Below, piece by piece: positions 22,516 through 34,184 of a stretch of 64,000 bases of DNA; within the stretch, counting starts at the first letter, position 1, and each line of letters starts with the position of its first letter. Origin of the DNA: Torymus aiolomorphi (lineage: Eukaryota > Arthropoda > Insecta > Hymenoptera > Torymidae). Where the stretch lies: assembly GCA_036365515.1 (NCBI GenBank), contig CM070873.1, positions 71,636,529 through 71,700,528 on the forward strand. Reading direction: 5' to 3'. Position numbers and translations under genes: made by a program. Below the pieces are notes generated by a model, which saw only the letters and a program-made list of their open reading frames with translations, was not told where the DNA came from and did no database searches.

Positions 22516-22843
22516 TCTCCACTATAATGGCCCTTTTATAGCCTGACAAACGGCGCAAAAGTGGCGTCTGAATTATTCTATAAAGTACTTTATTCCTGCA
22601 CATGCGAGAATAATGTAACATAGTTTAATTTTTTACTCTTATGGTGAATTGAGTTAAAACTAACAAAATTATATAACACATTAATACAAAATAACTTTTT
22701 AAATCTATGAAATGGCCACAGTGGATGTGGCCGCTACGAAAAAATACATCTCGCTTCGCTACGCACGCTCCGGCACCCGCGGGAATAATCTGCGACTACA
22801 GCCCCTCGTTACATAATGTATTATTTAAACCCAAGTAGCCGGG
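22516..22843. other. Internal segment of the hAT-like element
   Basis: Non-repeated DNA lies between the minisatellite and the nested periodic element. It includes a short GC-rich part with CTCGCTTCGCT at 22750-22760 and a last minisatellite fragment at 22828-22843. Confidence 0.4.
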
Positions 22844-23465
22844 CCCAGGCGGAAATAAAACTTAGCAAATAATTCTTAATAAGAATATATCATTTTTTAT
22901 TATTTAAAAAAAAAGTTTATATCTGTTAATAACTGTTTATAAAGATAGGATTTGAGACTATAGTAACAGTTTATAAAAGTTATCAACAGTTTTTTTCTGT
23001 TATGAACAGCTAAAAAAAGTTTATAACAGTAATAAACTTTTATTTAATTTTTTTGGCCGCGGCGTATAATCATAAAATCAATTTATAAAAAGTTATTATG
23101 TATTATAAACTTTTTTTATTTAATAATAATAGTTATTAATAGTTTCAAAAAGTTTATTAATCATTCACTTTTTGTAGGAAAGAAACTTTATTAATGTGGA
23201 TATACCAAAATACAAATAATTTATAATTTTCAATTAGTACAAATTAGCAAACATTCGTAAAAGTTATTATCAGTTACTAACTTTTTTACTAATCAAAGAT
23301 TCAAATTTTTACGACGATCAAAAAAACTTATAAAAGTAAATAACTATTTATAACTATAACAGTTTTATTTTTTATAAAAGTCTCAAATCCTGACTTTATA
23401 ATCTGCTAATATCAGTTATAAACTTTTTAAAACTTTTATTATAGAAGATCATTTCCACGTGAGGG
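22844..23465. mobile_element. Periodic fold-back element inserted within a minisatellite unit
   Basis: The termini CCCAGGCGGAAAT (22844) and, inverted, CCCCTCACGTGGAAAT (to 23465) enclose a periodic interior of ACTGTTTATAA / AAAAGTTAT words that flips strand in the middle. The flank to the left ends AAGTAGCCGGG and the flank to the right resumes GGATGCGAG. Together they restore a minisatellite unit, which shows that the element entered the array. Confidence 0.6.
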
Positions 23466-23910
23466 GGATGCGAGTTCCACGCTTATTACGGAGTTATGTA
23501 GACTTGCGACGTAACCAAGACTTTTATTTCCAAAATTCTTAACCTCTATAACTTGACTCCCTTATATGTGTGTACCCCGCGTCCCCCGGCTACTTGGGTT
23601 TAAAAATTATTCAAATAATCGTCTTGCTTACGTCTCGCGTCTACGTAACTCCGTTATATGCTTGGAACTCGCGTCTCCCGGATACTTGGGTTTAAAAATT
23701 ATTCAAATAATAGTCTTGCTTATTAATGCATGTCTACGTAATTCCCTAATATACGTCGACCTCGTATCCCCCGCCTACTTGGGTTTAAGAATTGCTTAAA
23801 TAATTGTCTTGCTTATTGTTGCACGTCTACGTAATTCCCTAGCATGCGCGGACCTCATATCCCCCGCCTACTTGGGTTTAAAAATTATTTAAATAATCGT
23901 TTTTATGTAT
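23466..23910. repeat. Minisatellite, inverted arm (about five ~93-bp units)
   Basis: Units complementary to those at 21645-22515 recur with the phrase TACTTGGGTTTAA at about 23590, 23684, 23777 and 23869, plus a forward partial unit at 23466-23520. A 77-codon frame across it repeats a peptide with unit spacing and is an artefact of the tandem repeat. Confidence 0.7.
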
Positions 23911-24424
23911 ACATCAACTCCCTTGGCTACACATTTGTATTTTCTTGACAATATTTGTACTTTTTCAAGCAATTCTGAATTTCATTAGGAAAATCCTCCC
24001 CTTAAGTAGGCCCCACAATAAATATTTGCCCCAGGTCTCATAATACGTAAGACCGGCGCTGTTTCATACGTTTAGATACGTTTTGGTTACGATTCGGACA
24101 TCTGTATATATCGGACACCTATTTCGAAGAATGAATGGCACGGTCGACTTCTAGCCTCTTTCTATACTTGCCTTCGAAGTGCTCCCGCGCTCCATGACTC
24201 CTGTTAATGGTGAACAAATATAAATAACTTAAAATATAACCAAATGTAATAGACACACTAAAATAATAAAAAATTAATAATATTATAAAGCTGCACAAGA
24301 GTTCAAGTTTTATAAAAATTAAACATTTCTGTCATGGCCATTAAACGGTATAGTTTTAGATATATAGAGCTCATATCAGTTCTAATTTAAGTAATGAAGA
24401 ATATTACGAAGTAGCAAAAAAAAA

Positions 24425-24652
24425 ATGAGAATGGAAACGAATTTAAGTGGAGTGGAATTGATGGACATTATAGGTGAAGCAGAGAATGCAAATGAAATTA
24501 TAAAGCCTATAAAATATGATAAAAGTGCAAGGCTGACTGCAGAGAAAGCGCTTGCATTGCTTCTAGAGGCGAACCTGAAAAAAAATGCGTACAATATAAT
24601 GAGAGCTACTGCATTAGATACCAACCATGATTTATGTCTATCATATAAACAG
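24425..24652 (+). CDS. Transposon-associated coding exon (partial), unknown protein
   Basis: From ATG 24425 (or 24431) the frame reads METNLSGVELMDIIGEAENA, then KSARLTAEKALALLLEANLK and NAYNIMRATALDTNHDLC, and reaches a splice donor (CAG, then GTAATT) at 24653. The charge pattern and helix-like spacing look like real protein, and the antisense frame is a shadow. The phrase (E)KALALLLEANL followed by YNIMR resembles N-terminal sequences of uncharacterised, transposon-linked arthropod proteins; this is a memory-based impression. It lies inside the hAT-like element 21492-25139, so it is probably the first exon of a TE gene. I see no convincing downstream exon before the right end of the element. 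Confidence 0.4.
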
Positions 24653-25147
24653 GTAATTATTCCGAATATTTATAATTATTCTTAATACTTTTAATCTTAA
24701 AAAGTTTAAATAATTTATCATTTGCTCAGTTAAATAATTTTAAAATAAATTATAAGCTTAGGAGTGTAGGCTAGGGAAACTACACTAAGAAAAAAGTTCA
24801 TTGGCCCGTGGCTTCCTCAAACTTAATTTGCTTATTCCTTTAATTAATTTTTAATAACAAAATTTATAATTTTTGCAGCAATTGATGACATAATTATAAT
24901 TATATTCATTTATGAAGATTAAAAATTATTAATTTTGAAATTGTGTATAAAATATGAATAAAATAATAGGTAAAGTTATTCTCGGATTTTGTGCGTCTCG
25001 AATGTGAGACATTTTTAGAATCAGGCCCCGGGAGCTCTCCCGAATTCCCGATGGCCAATCCAGGCCTGCATCGCGGGGCCCCTATCAGCGCGAGGCCCGG
25101 CGCGACTGCCCTTCTCGCCCCGCCCTAAGACCGGCACTGTCATATAC

Positions 25148-26529
25148 TTATATACTTGTGCTAAGTATAGCTCAAATAGCATGGCTTACTGTACTTGTCT
25201 GTTTCTACTGATAAACATTTTTCGTAAGTAAATTTTGAGAAACGATATCACAATTTTTTCATTGTTAGATCAGATTAAAACACGGATTTAACAATAAAAT
25301 TAAGTACTTTATATTTTTAGTATTAATTCGGGTTTTTAAGCTTTTGAAAGTATGTGCAATCTCCAAATAGTAAAGTTGTGAATCTGAGCAATCAGTTCCC
25401 CGTTGTTTCGGTTCAGAGCGAAGTATATTTTTGGCAAGTGCTCCACTCTGGAATGGAGTAAAATTTCTGTTTCTACAAATCCTCCTCTCTAACGAGCAGC
25501 GAAAATGTTGTTAACATAAATCTAGACAGGAATATAATTTTTAAGTTTAAAAATATTTTTATTCACGTGTGTAACTTTCTTAAGAATTTTTAAATTTACC
25601 TTACACGAATTCCAGTAATATGTTTTATCCGAAGTATTTTCTAACCCCAACTAATTTATTCAACGGAGATTCGTTCTTTCGGAGCGTTTTTGCTCCGGGT
25701 CGTCAATTTCGTTTTGGAAAGGAGTGCTCCGAAAATGTTTCGGAGTATTTTTCATAGCTCCGAGCAATTTTCTGCTCAAACTTTTTTTTGAGCGATTTTT
25801 ATGTAGGTTTCAAGAGAATCTAGTCCAGTTAAGACCGTTCAGAGCAAACGGCTGCATGAAGAAAATTTTCGTCGGATTCATTTTCTTGCCAATCTCTGTA
25901 CCTAGTGGTCATTCTACCGATATAGAAATTTTTTATTTCAGTAATGTGTCATTGTTTGCATATTCCATTGAAATAATTGATACACTGCAAAACAACTTTA
26001 TTTTTGGACTGTTTCGAGGCACTTTTTTAATTTCAACTTCAATAGCTTCAAGTATCTACTCATCCATCCATATCAGTATCGATCCATTCAGTTTCTATTA
26101 CGATCGCAAGCTTTGTAAACATACACGTTCTCCGAATTGCTATATAGATTCTTTAAATTGCCCATGTACAAGGTACATTTTTCTTTTATAAATCAAATAC
26201 TCGATCAAATACTAAGACGACAATTACTCTTATAATTGTTTATAAACAACAATAATGTAGTTCCATAGAAAATCTCTTATAAATTTTAAAAAATACCAAC
26301 ATTATCCCAATTTGACGCTTTCTTAAAAAAAAAATATCCCCGCCAACAGAACATCTAAAGCCGCGGACGAATTTTCCAACAAAACCAAATTCACGAAGAA
26401 GCGCATGCATATTCAGGCGCATCAACTTCAGCCACACTGCATTCCTCCATTAAAATTCCCAGCGCAACGGCATCTGTCTACATCCCCGCCTCGCTCCCTC
26501 GCTACAGTAGCAAAGTAGGAGCAGCAAGA
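25148..26529. other. AT-rich intergenic, no gene supported
   Basis: A 155-codon plus frame (25724-26191) is rich in Phe/Ile/Ser/Tyr and has no recognisable domain, so I treat it as chance in AT-rich DNA. No repeat partner was found. A gradual GC rise starts near 26450. Confidence 0.45.
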
Positions 26530-28450
26530 CCTAAAACCACGCGCGCGCGAGCACGGCGAAATTGCTCGAGGAAAGCTCACATCGGCTCTCGCACACTCGT
26601 CGGCCCGCGCTCAATCTCCTCATCCCGGCAACCGCGACCCTTCTACGTATGAACATAGCCTCGACCACCACCGCCGTGATAATCATCCAAATTGCAGGTT
26701 CCTCCCCTACCGGTACAGCAGTAAAATCCAGTTTTCCTCTCTCTTTCTCCTCGCTGCTGGCTGGCTGCTGGGAGTTCTGGGTCTGGCACTCTGGCAGGCT
26801 ACAAAAGTACAAAACAACATAAAGCACACACACGTAAGTACGTACACAGTTACACACGCTTCTAGTATCGCACTCGCACATGTATTGGCCGCTGGCGGCG
26901 CTGGTGCACGGCCCCGACCCGACACTTTGCGCATGCGCGCGTGGCTATATATAGATACAGGCCGAGTGCGTCGTCGTCGTCTCTCGCTCTCGCGGGGGTT
27001 CTCGGGCGATCTCTCGGCTAGTCCACGGCACGATGGGGCGCTGTGCTGCTGCGCGCTCCTCCCGGAGCTGAACTGAGAGAGAGCTGAGAGCGTAGTGTGC
27101 GCGAGAGTCAGCTCAGCGTGTATGTGTTCGTCTTTCTTTCGATATCGTAATGTCAAAAAGAAAACTGGTTGCAAGTTGTCGCGTCGTATACCCGCACTGC
27201 TGTGCCACAGAGTGATTGTGTGTTGAGTGTAAAAGTTTGCTACTAGTCGGACAGAAGAGATTTGCGCAAACTTTTCATCGCGAGAGTGTGACAAGTGTGT
27301 ACCCATCCTCATCATCATCAGCAAGCAACTCAAGCGAGAGGAAGAAAGAGATAACACTCTGTGTACAGATATACATACATACAACAACGCAGTAACAGTG
27401 AACGCGCGTGCGTGCGCCAGCGTGTTTTCTTCTTTATCCATATATACACGCACGCTATCTTTCTCTAACTAAGCTAGTAGGTATAGTTGCCTATTTCTTA
27501 TCTGTCGGAGACAGGCGCCTTTCTCTCGCAGCTGCCGCTGCAGCTGTCGCGGCTTGTGCACCGCGCTGCACGCGCGCGCACCCGCACGCTAGTACACGGG
27601 CGAGGAGTGTGTATACCTATATAGGTAGACCGATAAGTGCATCGCAGCGTGTATAGGACGAGGAAGGAGGAACAGGAGAGAGCGAAAAAAGAAGAGAGGG
27701 GAGGGAAACATTTGCGAGTGCGGGCGCACTCAGTTTGCACTTGCCCGGTGCTCGCCTACCTAGATACCCTTTCCGCGCGAGTGCGAGTGACTAATAGAGG
27801 TGCTGAATCGCGGATATTAGTATATAGTTGACATATATATATATACACGAGTACGCGGGCGCGCGTTGTACGCATGTATATGTTTGTGACGACGGCGGGG
27901 ACAAAGACAGCGGCAACGGCGTCGGACTCGGGACTCGCGCGAGGCATCGCTACGAGCAAAGCACTTGAATTGGAAGGCCGCAATTTAGGTACGTGTATCT
28001 CTGGATAAATATATGTATGTACCTACAATATCTATCATGATATATCCATCTGCATGTACGTACACGCACAGATATAAAGTACCTATTACGTATACACACG
28101 TATATAAGTGCGCGGACATACGCATTCGTGTGTGGGTGTCAACAGCGCAAGCGCACTTGTATACCTACACGCACATATATATATACCTACACGCATATAT
28201 ATACCTACACAGACGCAGTGAGTGTGTATACATTATTTAACCGAAATGCTGCGTACGCACTTCCGTCTATCGCGCTACCACACCGTTCTTTTTGATATTG
28301 TACATCCTATTATCCTATACCGCTCCTACCAACCAAACGCGAGCTCGTTTTTCTCTCCATCTCGGTTCGGAGGGATAGGAATAGGACGATCGGGTTGCAT
28401 AATGCTCCGCATCGCTGCTGCTGCTGCGGCGCAAGTATTATAGAGTCGTT
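26530..28450 (+). promoter_or_regulatory. GC-rich promoter island with TATA-like box
   Basis: The island has abundant CpG, CT and GT/CA tracts like the one upstream of PP2A-A. A TATA-like sequence CTATATATAGAT at 26945-26956 is followed about 30 bp downstream by a GTCGTCGTCTCTCG stretch, a plausible start site. Nearby frames on both strands are low complexity. A probable exon ends at 27988. The nearest downstream plus-strand gene is the RING-CH protein at 44624, so this may be its distal promoter. The gap of about 16.6 kb makes that an inference only. Confidence 0.45.
27874..27988 (+). CDS. Candidate first exon or 5' UTR exon
   Basis: ATG at 27874 opens 38 codons (MYMFVTTAGTKTAATASDSG and on to ALELEGRNL) that end in phase 1 at a strong donor, TTTAG then GTACGT at 27989. 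Joined to the acceptor at 44585, this frame would continue about 31 codons and then stop. The RING-CH start ATG (44624) is in a different frame. So if the two are spliced together this is an upstream ORF in the 5' UTR rather than the protein N-terminus. It may equally belong to another transcript. Confidence 0.2.
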
Positions 28451-28520
28451 CCTGCGGGAGAGACGATGATGGGCTCGCCGAGGTGTAGGTACATATATGT
28501 ATATAGGGTGCTTACGCTTG

Positions 28521-28743
28521 ATGGGTCTGAAGCTTGCATCGTTGGAATGCAACGAAATAATTTCATACAATTGATTAAAATTATTAAACAATAGAAATAT
28601 CATCCAAACCTTTATTATAAAGTTATTTTATAACATAAAACACTGAATTTATACGTAAAATTAATGTTAATTAGTATAACCTTAAATTAAAATCAATTAT
28701 TTTGTTATTTCGTTGTACTCCAAGTTGCAAACTTCAGATCCAT
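28521..28743. mobile_element. MITE with 8-bp duplication TACGCTTG
   Basis: Inverted ends ATGGGTCTGAAGCTTGCA and TGCAAACTTCAGATCCAT are flanked by TACGCTTG at 28513-28520 and 28744-28751. The AT-rich interior matches the copy at 29104-29332 in opposite orientation. The 8-bp duplication suggests a hAT-type origin. Confidence 0.7.
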
Positions 28744-28751
28744 TACGCTTG

Positions 28752-29103
28752 GGGTATTTCCCGGGGAGGAGAGTTAAAGAGGAAGAGAGAGAGAGTGAGT
28801 GAGAGAGAGAGGGGGGGGGGATGGAAAACGGTAGCGATGGAGATATCGACGGCGCCAGTGCCGTAAACAATGGGGGAATATATGGGAAAAAGAGTATAGG
28901 TATAGACTAGTACAACACCGAGGGTCGGCAATATGTATAGGAACGGTAGCTAGCGGACGGATGGCTGACGTTGGCTTGTATTTTTAGAGACGGATGAGTT
29001 AATGTTTGGTAACGTTGCGGCGTGTGATATGTATAGATGGTGGGAATGATATATATAAGGGCCAAGCGATAAGGATCGTACACGAAAAAAGGAACAGATA
29101 AAA
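28752..29103. other. Single-copy spacer with AG- and G-rich tract
   Basis: It contains an AG-rich run ending in a ten-base G run near 28811-28820 and no supported frame. It separates two related MITEs. Confidence 0.4.
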
Positions 29104-29332
29104 ATGGGTCTGAAGTTTGCAACGTTGGAGTGCAACGAAATAAAAAAAAAACATAATTCATTTTACTTCATGTTTATACTAAATTATATTAATTTTGCGT
29201 ATAGATTTAGTGTTTTATAGTAGAAAATAACTTTATAACAAAGGTTTGGATAACATTTCGATTGTTTAATAACTTTAATCAATCTTAAAAAATGATTTCG
29301 TTGCATTCCAACGATGCAAACTTCAAACCCAT
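29104..29332. mobile_element. MITE, inverted copy of 28521-28743
   Basis: The ends are ATGGGTCTGAAGTTTGCAAC and its inverted partner GATGCAAACTTCAAACCCAT. The target duplication is not clear here (flanks ATAAAA and TAAAAAGT). The pair faces each other across about 360 bp. Confidence 0.65.
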
Positions 29333-29526
29333 TAAAAAGTACAAGAATTACATGGGTTTCTATATCTATAAATGCGATCAACAACGAAATGCAGAAGGAA
29401 CAAGAGGTATATATAGATATGCTAACCCATGCTATTCTTGTTCTTTATATCCTGTTCTTTTTTCGTGTGGAGGGCTATAGTCCTATACAGAGAGAGTTTA
29501 AGCTATAAGGATATAGACCGGCGTTT
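29333..29526. other. Short spacer, nothing seen
   Basis: Single-copy DNA with two overlapping small frames of no recognisable content. Confidence 0.35.
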
Positions 29527-30086
29527 AAGGTAAAGTACCAGGTGTCGAGACAAAAACAGCATAGGGAAAAGTTCAGATGCATATTTCAAAATGAATAAGT
29601 CAAATTTCTTAAATCTCATCGAAATAACTAATTAGTTTTGGATCTTTTTTATTATTTTATACCAAAAGAAACTCATTTTCATACTTTTTTTTTATTAAGT
29701 TCAAAGTTATACTCAAGATGCTGCTATAGCGGGACAGCATAGGGTAAAATATGTTGAATGTGGACCCAATAACGGGACAAACTTAAGAACCAATGCCGGG
29801 ACATATACTTTTAAATGGGTCCCGCTATCGGAATGCGGTAAAGAAGGTGTAGGTAAGTCGGGACATGAGTTCGTCCATTTAAACATAACCTTCAAAACTT
29901 TCCCACTGCATTATAATAAATCAAATACTTAAATCAACATATCAACTGGACTGGGTAGATAATAGTATAAATAATGCTAATTAACTAATTTCTTTTTCAT
30001 AATTATATATAATGATAGCATTTTTTACTGCCCCGTTATGGGGCCAGATTTTTAGTTTGTCCCGGCACTGGGTTACTTTACCTTAT
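29527..30086. mobile_element. TIR element with TAAGGTAAAGTACC ends
   Basis: The ends TAAGGTAAAGTACC (29527) and GGTTACTTTACCTTA (to 30086) are inverted, and the sub-terminal sequence includes CGGGACA blocks on both sides. The end resembles TAAGGTAAAAGTACCAAT of the elements at 34028-35584 and 36511-37437. Non-coding. Confidence 0.5.
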
Positions 30087-30538
30087 GTGGAGATCGACGT
30101 TGTAGAAGAGCGTGTGGAATTGATGGTTGATGTTTTGGTTGGCAGAAGGGGGCAGGAGATGGGGGTGGTGCAGGCTGGGGGATAGCTGTCAGATAGGTAT
30201 GCAGACCAAAGACAGAGAGAGGGTCAAAATAGGTCAATGTACTGGTCTTTGTCTTCTGCTCTTCAGGGACTGTGCTATGTTGGGTTACACATTCTGGCGA
30301 TTTCTTTTCTTTTTTAGCCTACATACACACACAGGCAGAAGCTAAATTTTTTCTCTGTTCCTATCTCAATTGTCATATCTAAACTGGAGTTTCCCAGTCT
30401 CTGATCAATTAAAACACATTTGATACTTCTTAACTGCCAGAAAGCTATCTTCAACACTGTCAGTGATTCATTATTTAATAAGATGGTACTGTCGGCACAA
30501 ATTGATTTCTCCGATGATGCAGAATTTTTAGTAGGTGT
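30087..30538. other. Single-copy spacer, no gene supported
   Basis: A 72-codon plus frame has no recognisable features. No repeat partner found. Confidence 0.35.
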
Positions 30539-30695
30539 TTAACCTTTAGAGGACGGGGATTTGGGTTTACTGTTTTCTCTCACTTTTCTATAGAAATCGA
30601 GTTTTTGTGATGTCTCACATCTCAAAACTAACACATGTAAAGGGTCGATCATGGGCACGGCCCGTATAGGGGCCATCCCGTCCTCTAAAGGTTAA
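30539..30695. mobile_element. Small TTAA-flanked MITE (CCTTTAGAGGACGGGG ends)
   Basis: TTAA at 30539-30542 and 30692-30695 bounds a 16-17-bp inverted end CCTTTAGAGGACGGG. A C-C-start end with TTAA duplication is piggyBac-like. Confidence 0.6.
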
Positions 30696-30825
30696 TGGAA
30701 AATTGAAAAACTTAATAGTTAAATTTACTTTATTTTCATAATGATAGTACATAACTAATTATTTTGATTAACTCAAAAAATATATGGTAAAACTTTATAG
30801 TATTTCTAGGTTTCAGTTTATTTTT

Positions 30826-30978
30826 GGCATGTTCTTGTTTGTGCACATAAGGATTGTGCACATATTTATTGTGCACAGATAGCATTGGTACAGATCTATA
30901 TATATAGATATATACCAATGTTAAAGTGTGCACAATTAATATGTGCACAATCAGTATGTGCATAAACAAGAACACGTC
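30826..30978. repeat. Fold-back of TGTGCACA units
   Basis: The arms 30828-30893 and 30913-30977 are inverted: GTTCTTGTTTGTGCACATA against its complement. Each contains three TGTGCACA words spaced about 15-17 bp apart. The loop is a TA-rich palindrome. Confidence 0.6.
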
Positions 30979-33900
30979 TTATTTTTATACTGTCATCTAT
31001 TTTCTTTTTTTTTTTTGTAAGTGTACTAGAAAAATTACAGATAACTACTAAAAAAATGTCACAGCATATTAAATAAAAGTTGAAACTCCAATTACAGCTT
31101 TTACTACATGGATTATTATTAATACTTAGTTTACTGTAATTACAAAACATTAAATTTTTGTAGGTACAGTAGAATATGATTAATGTATAAATACTTTAAT
31201 ATTTTGTATTATTGATTTTAAAACTAATTATATAATGATTTTACATTTTAAATTATCCAAAGTTGACTGATTTTTAAGTTACGTATGTGTCACTAATGTC
31301 TTTTGAGAGTATTGGATTAAAAGCATATTTCAATTTAAGATTCAGACTCTGCTAATAACTTGTTTTCCATATCATATTTATAGGTCAAAGATATGAAGGA
31401 CAAAAGGTTGATGCATTCGTTATTACGATTATCAATCACTGATCTCTTATTTATAGCATCTTAAGTTTATTTATAGTGTGTCCTCACCGTCCCAATAATT
31501 ATATCATATAGAATTTTATTTTTTATTTTTTTATAAGCATAGACATTATAATTAAAAAATTTTTTAATTTTTCATCAATATATGCAATTTTCACATATTT
31601 TCATAAGAATATAGACAAAATATCTAGTGCTTTCAAAAAATGTTCTTATCTATTAAATGTAAAAGATAAGATTTTTACTACTGATAAAGATTGTAGTTAA
31701 GTTACCTATACCTATATGATATTCATTATTATTTTTAATAAAGCAATCTTTTAATTGTATTTAATGTTTGTTTAGATATTGATGATGATCTGAGTGATCA
31801 ATCTAATCTAGATTCAGTGCTTGTCTTGTTGGTGTCATGATGTCAATCATAAAATTTGTGTTAAAACTATGACATTTATCTCACTCAATAAAAAAGCTAT
31901 TATTAGATTCATTTTTAAATCTGCAAACTGAAATTCAAAGAATCTTTTTCATTTTTAGTCTCAAAAAATAATTTTCTAAAAATTTGTTAATTAAGTCGAA
32001 TTAGAAATACCTTTTAATTTAGCAAAAGTAAATTTAACAATAGAATGATTAACAGTTAAGTATTGCATCAATTTGCTTTACAGTTTAAAAATAGTAATTA
32101 GTTTTGGCATAAAGTTACCTAAAATTATATATGTGCATAACAAAGACCACATAGATGATACTTGAATATTGCAAAACATTTTTGTTATTTTGCCAAAATA
32201 TACAAATTACGTATCAAAATAGAAAAAAAATCCTAAAAATTGCATGAATATAATTTTGTCTTTTAAAATGCACAATTTGGTATTTAATCTTTTTCTCTCT
32301 CTTTTTTTTAATCTTAGTATGTTTCATATTCCTATATGTTTAAAATCAAATTTCCTTCAAAATGTTTCTTGATAAGCCATTAAAATTTCTCAAAAGAAAT
32401 TACTAATTAGTTATCTATAGTGTTACAAAATTGATACTTTCAGTTTCTGCCAGTTTAAAGATTTTTCGAAATTATCAATATACATTGTAGGTATATATTT
32501 CTGTTTGAGTTCGGATGGCTGATTGTACCTCGAATTTCGCCGGCAATGTCAGTAGTCGTAATTAAAAAACTTATTAAATCTTGTTTATGTTTAGTTATGT
32601 TAAACGTTTAGTATTTATTATAATTGTTACAGTTATTTACGGAAAGAATTTTGATAGCTCTAACTAGCGTAAACTGGACGGTTATTAGACGTCACGTGTA
32701 AATTAATATCGTGCACTTTTGCAGCGACGACATCTCGGTGCATGTGAACTGTAAAAGAATTTAAGAAACCTTTTTAAAATATGAATGAACTTTGTCCCTT
32801 TCCATTCACAAAATGTTTTGATTTTGTTAATATTACTTTCGATAAACAATAGGTATAAAGAAACTTCTATAAACAGTTGAAAAAGTATTATTTAAAAAAT
32901 AATTCAGAAATTTTATTCGTTAACTTTTTGATGTACAAAAATAATTAAAATCCTTAATTATAGAACGTGTATTTTTCCATTTTTTTTCCTTTTCATCGCA
33001 AGAATTTTATTTTTCATTTATTATTTGAATAAATGCATTCATTACTTATACTTTGAAAGAAAATACACCAAAGAACTAAGTATATTGTTTGAAGTATAAT
33101 AATATGTTTACTTCACATTGGATTTTTGAAGTTTATTCTTTTCAATTTCGTATTGAACACGTATTCGGAAATGCAATGCCTTATTTATCTTTCTCACGTT
33201 TCTTTCCAGTTAATAACTTTTCAGTATTTATTGCAACGAATACTGATAATTTTAATGGATGTTAGCTCGGTCTAGTATGAAATTTGTATGTGAATATACA
33301 AAGAGTCGTTCCATATATAGTTTATAAACATGATAGAAAAAAGTTTAATGAATTCACTATATGATGAACAAGCATTCCTTCTCAAATCCTTATATATTCA
33401 AATAATCTTCGGCATCACAAGAAAGAGTTGTTTACGAAATCGTAGTAGCGTTAATTACTGTTACTTACATCTACCATGGGTTGCCAATAAAGATAAAAGA
33501 TAAGTTAATGGAAGTTGGTATAAGTGAAAAAACAACTCACAGTTCGATACTTTATAAAAAATACATGCGTATATATGTTTTCAATAAAGTACGTTATCGA
33601 AACGAATTTCGGAAGAGACAACGAAACGAATTATTGCAGACACACACACGCAGCGCTCATGAAATCGATTGATAAGATCTACAAACGGTGTAATAAACCT
33701 AAACGACGTTTATTTGAGCAACAAAGGGGCAGTAAAAGATGTTCGTTGTTTGTAGAAACGCAAAGAAAGCCCGACGCTGTCGACAAACTATTAAAAATTC
33801 TAAAACAACCCGCGCTTTATTAATCCCCTCACCTCCTGCCCCTTTCTCCGCGATTAACAAATTTGAATACAGAAAAGTTGATTCCCCGAAGCGTTCCAAT

Positions 33901-34027
33901 AAACAGCCTTGCGCGTATATATACATTCATTTGAATTCGATTTATTTTGCAAGCCGAACGCTATGTATAATATGCGACGAAAACTCATTTTCCTTCAATG
34001 TGACTTTTTCCTTTTCTTTCTTCAATG
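30979..34027. other. Three kb of AT-rich single-copy DNA, no gene seen
   Basis: I could find no conserved frame, RNA gene or long repeat. Overlapping plus frames at 33481-33823 are Arg/Lys/Tyr-rich without a domain and lack splice context. This is probably intron if the island at 26.5-28.4 kb belongs to the gene at 44.6 kb. Confidence 0.45.
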
Positions 34028-34184
34028 AGTAAAAGTACCAATGAGCGGCCAGTGCCCAGTATGTGGCCATCTAGATAAATATTCAATTACTTTAAAGAAT
34101 GTGTAGTAGTTGGATAATATTTTATTCTATAAGATGATTCTAAAATAATTAATGCTTATTGTTTAAATAGTATTATTACTCTTA

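Larger units (their letters stand above)
21492..25139. mobile_element. hAT-like composite element with 8-bp target duplication
   Basis: TCATATAC directly precedes 21492 (21484-21491) and directly follows 25139 (25140-25147). The element ends are CAGCGCCGGTCTTA at the left and, inverted, CAGTGCCGGTCTTA at the right. An 8-bp duplication and CAGNG ends fit hAT transposons. Inside are an arm pair (21492-21720 and 23840-24062, with a second copy of the CAGCGCCGGTCTTA end at 24049-24062), two opposed ~93-bp minisatellites, a nested periodic element (22844-23465) and a short coding exon (24425-24652). No full transposase is visible, so it is likely non-autonomous or decayed. Confidence 0.6.

Noticed and set aside
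24382..24624. 80-codon hydrophobic minus frame
   Set aside because: It is antisense to the transposon-linked exon at 24425-24652, which has the better composition and a splice donor.
25724..26191. 155-codon plus frame rich in Phe/Ile/Ser
   Set aside because: No domain, no splice context, and composition as expected for chance frames in AT-rich DNA.
33481..33823. Overlapping 63- and 99-codon plus frames
   Set aside because: They are basic and Tyr/Asn-rich without conserved motifs, and the two frames contradict each other.
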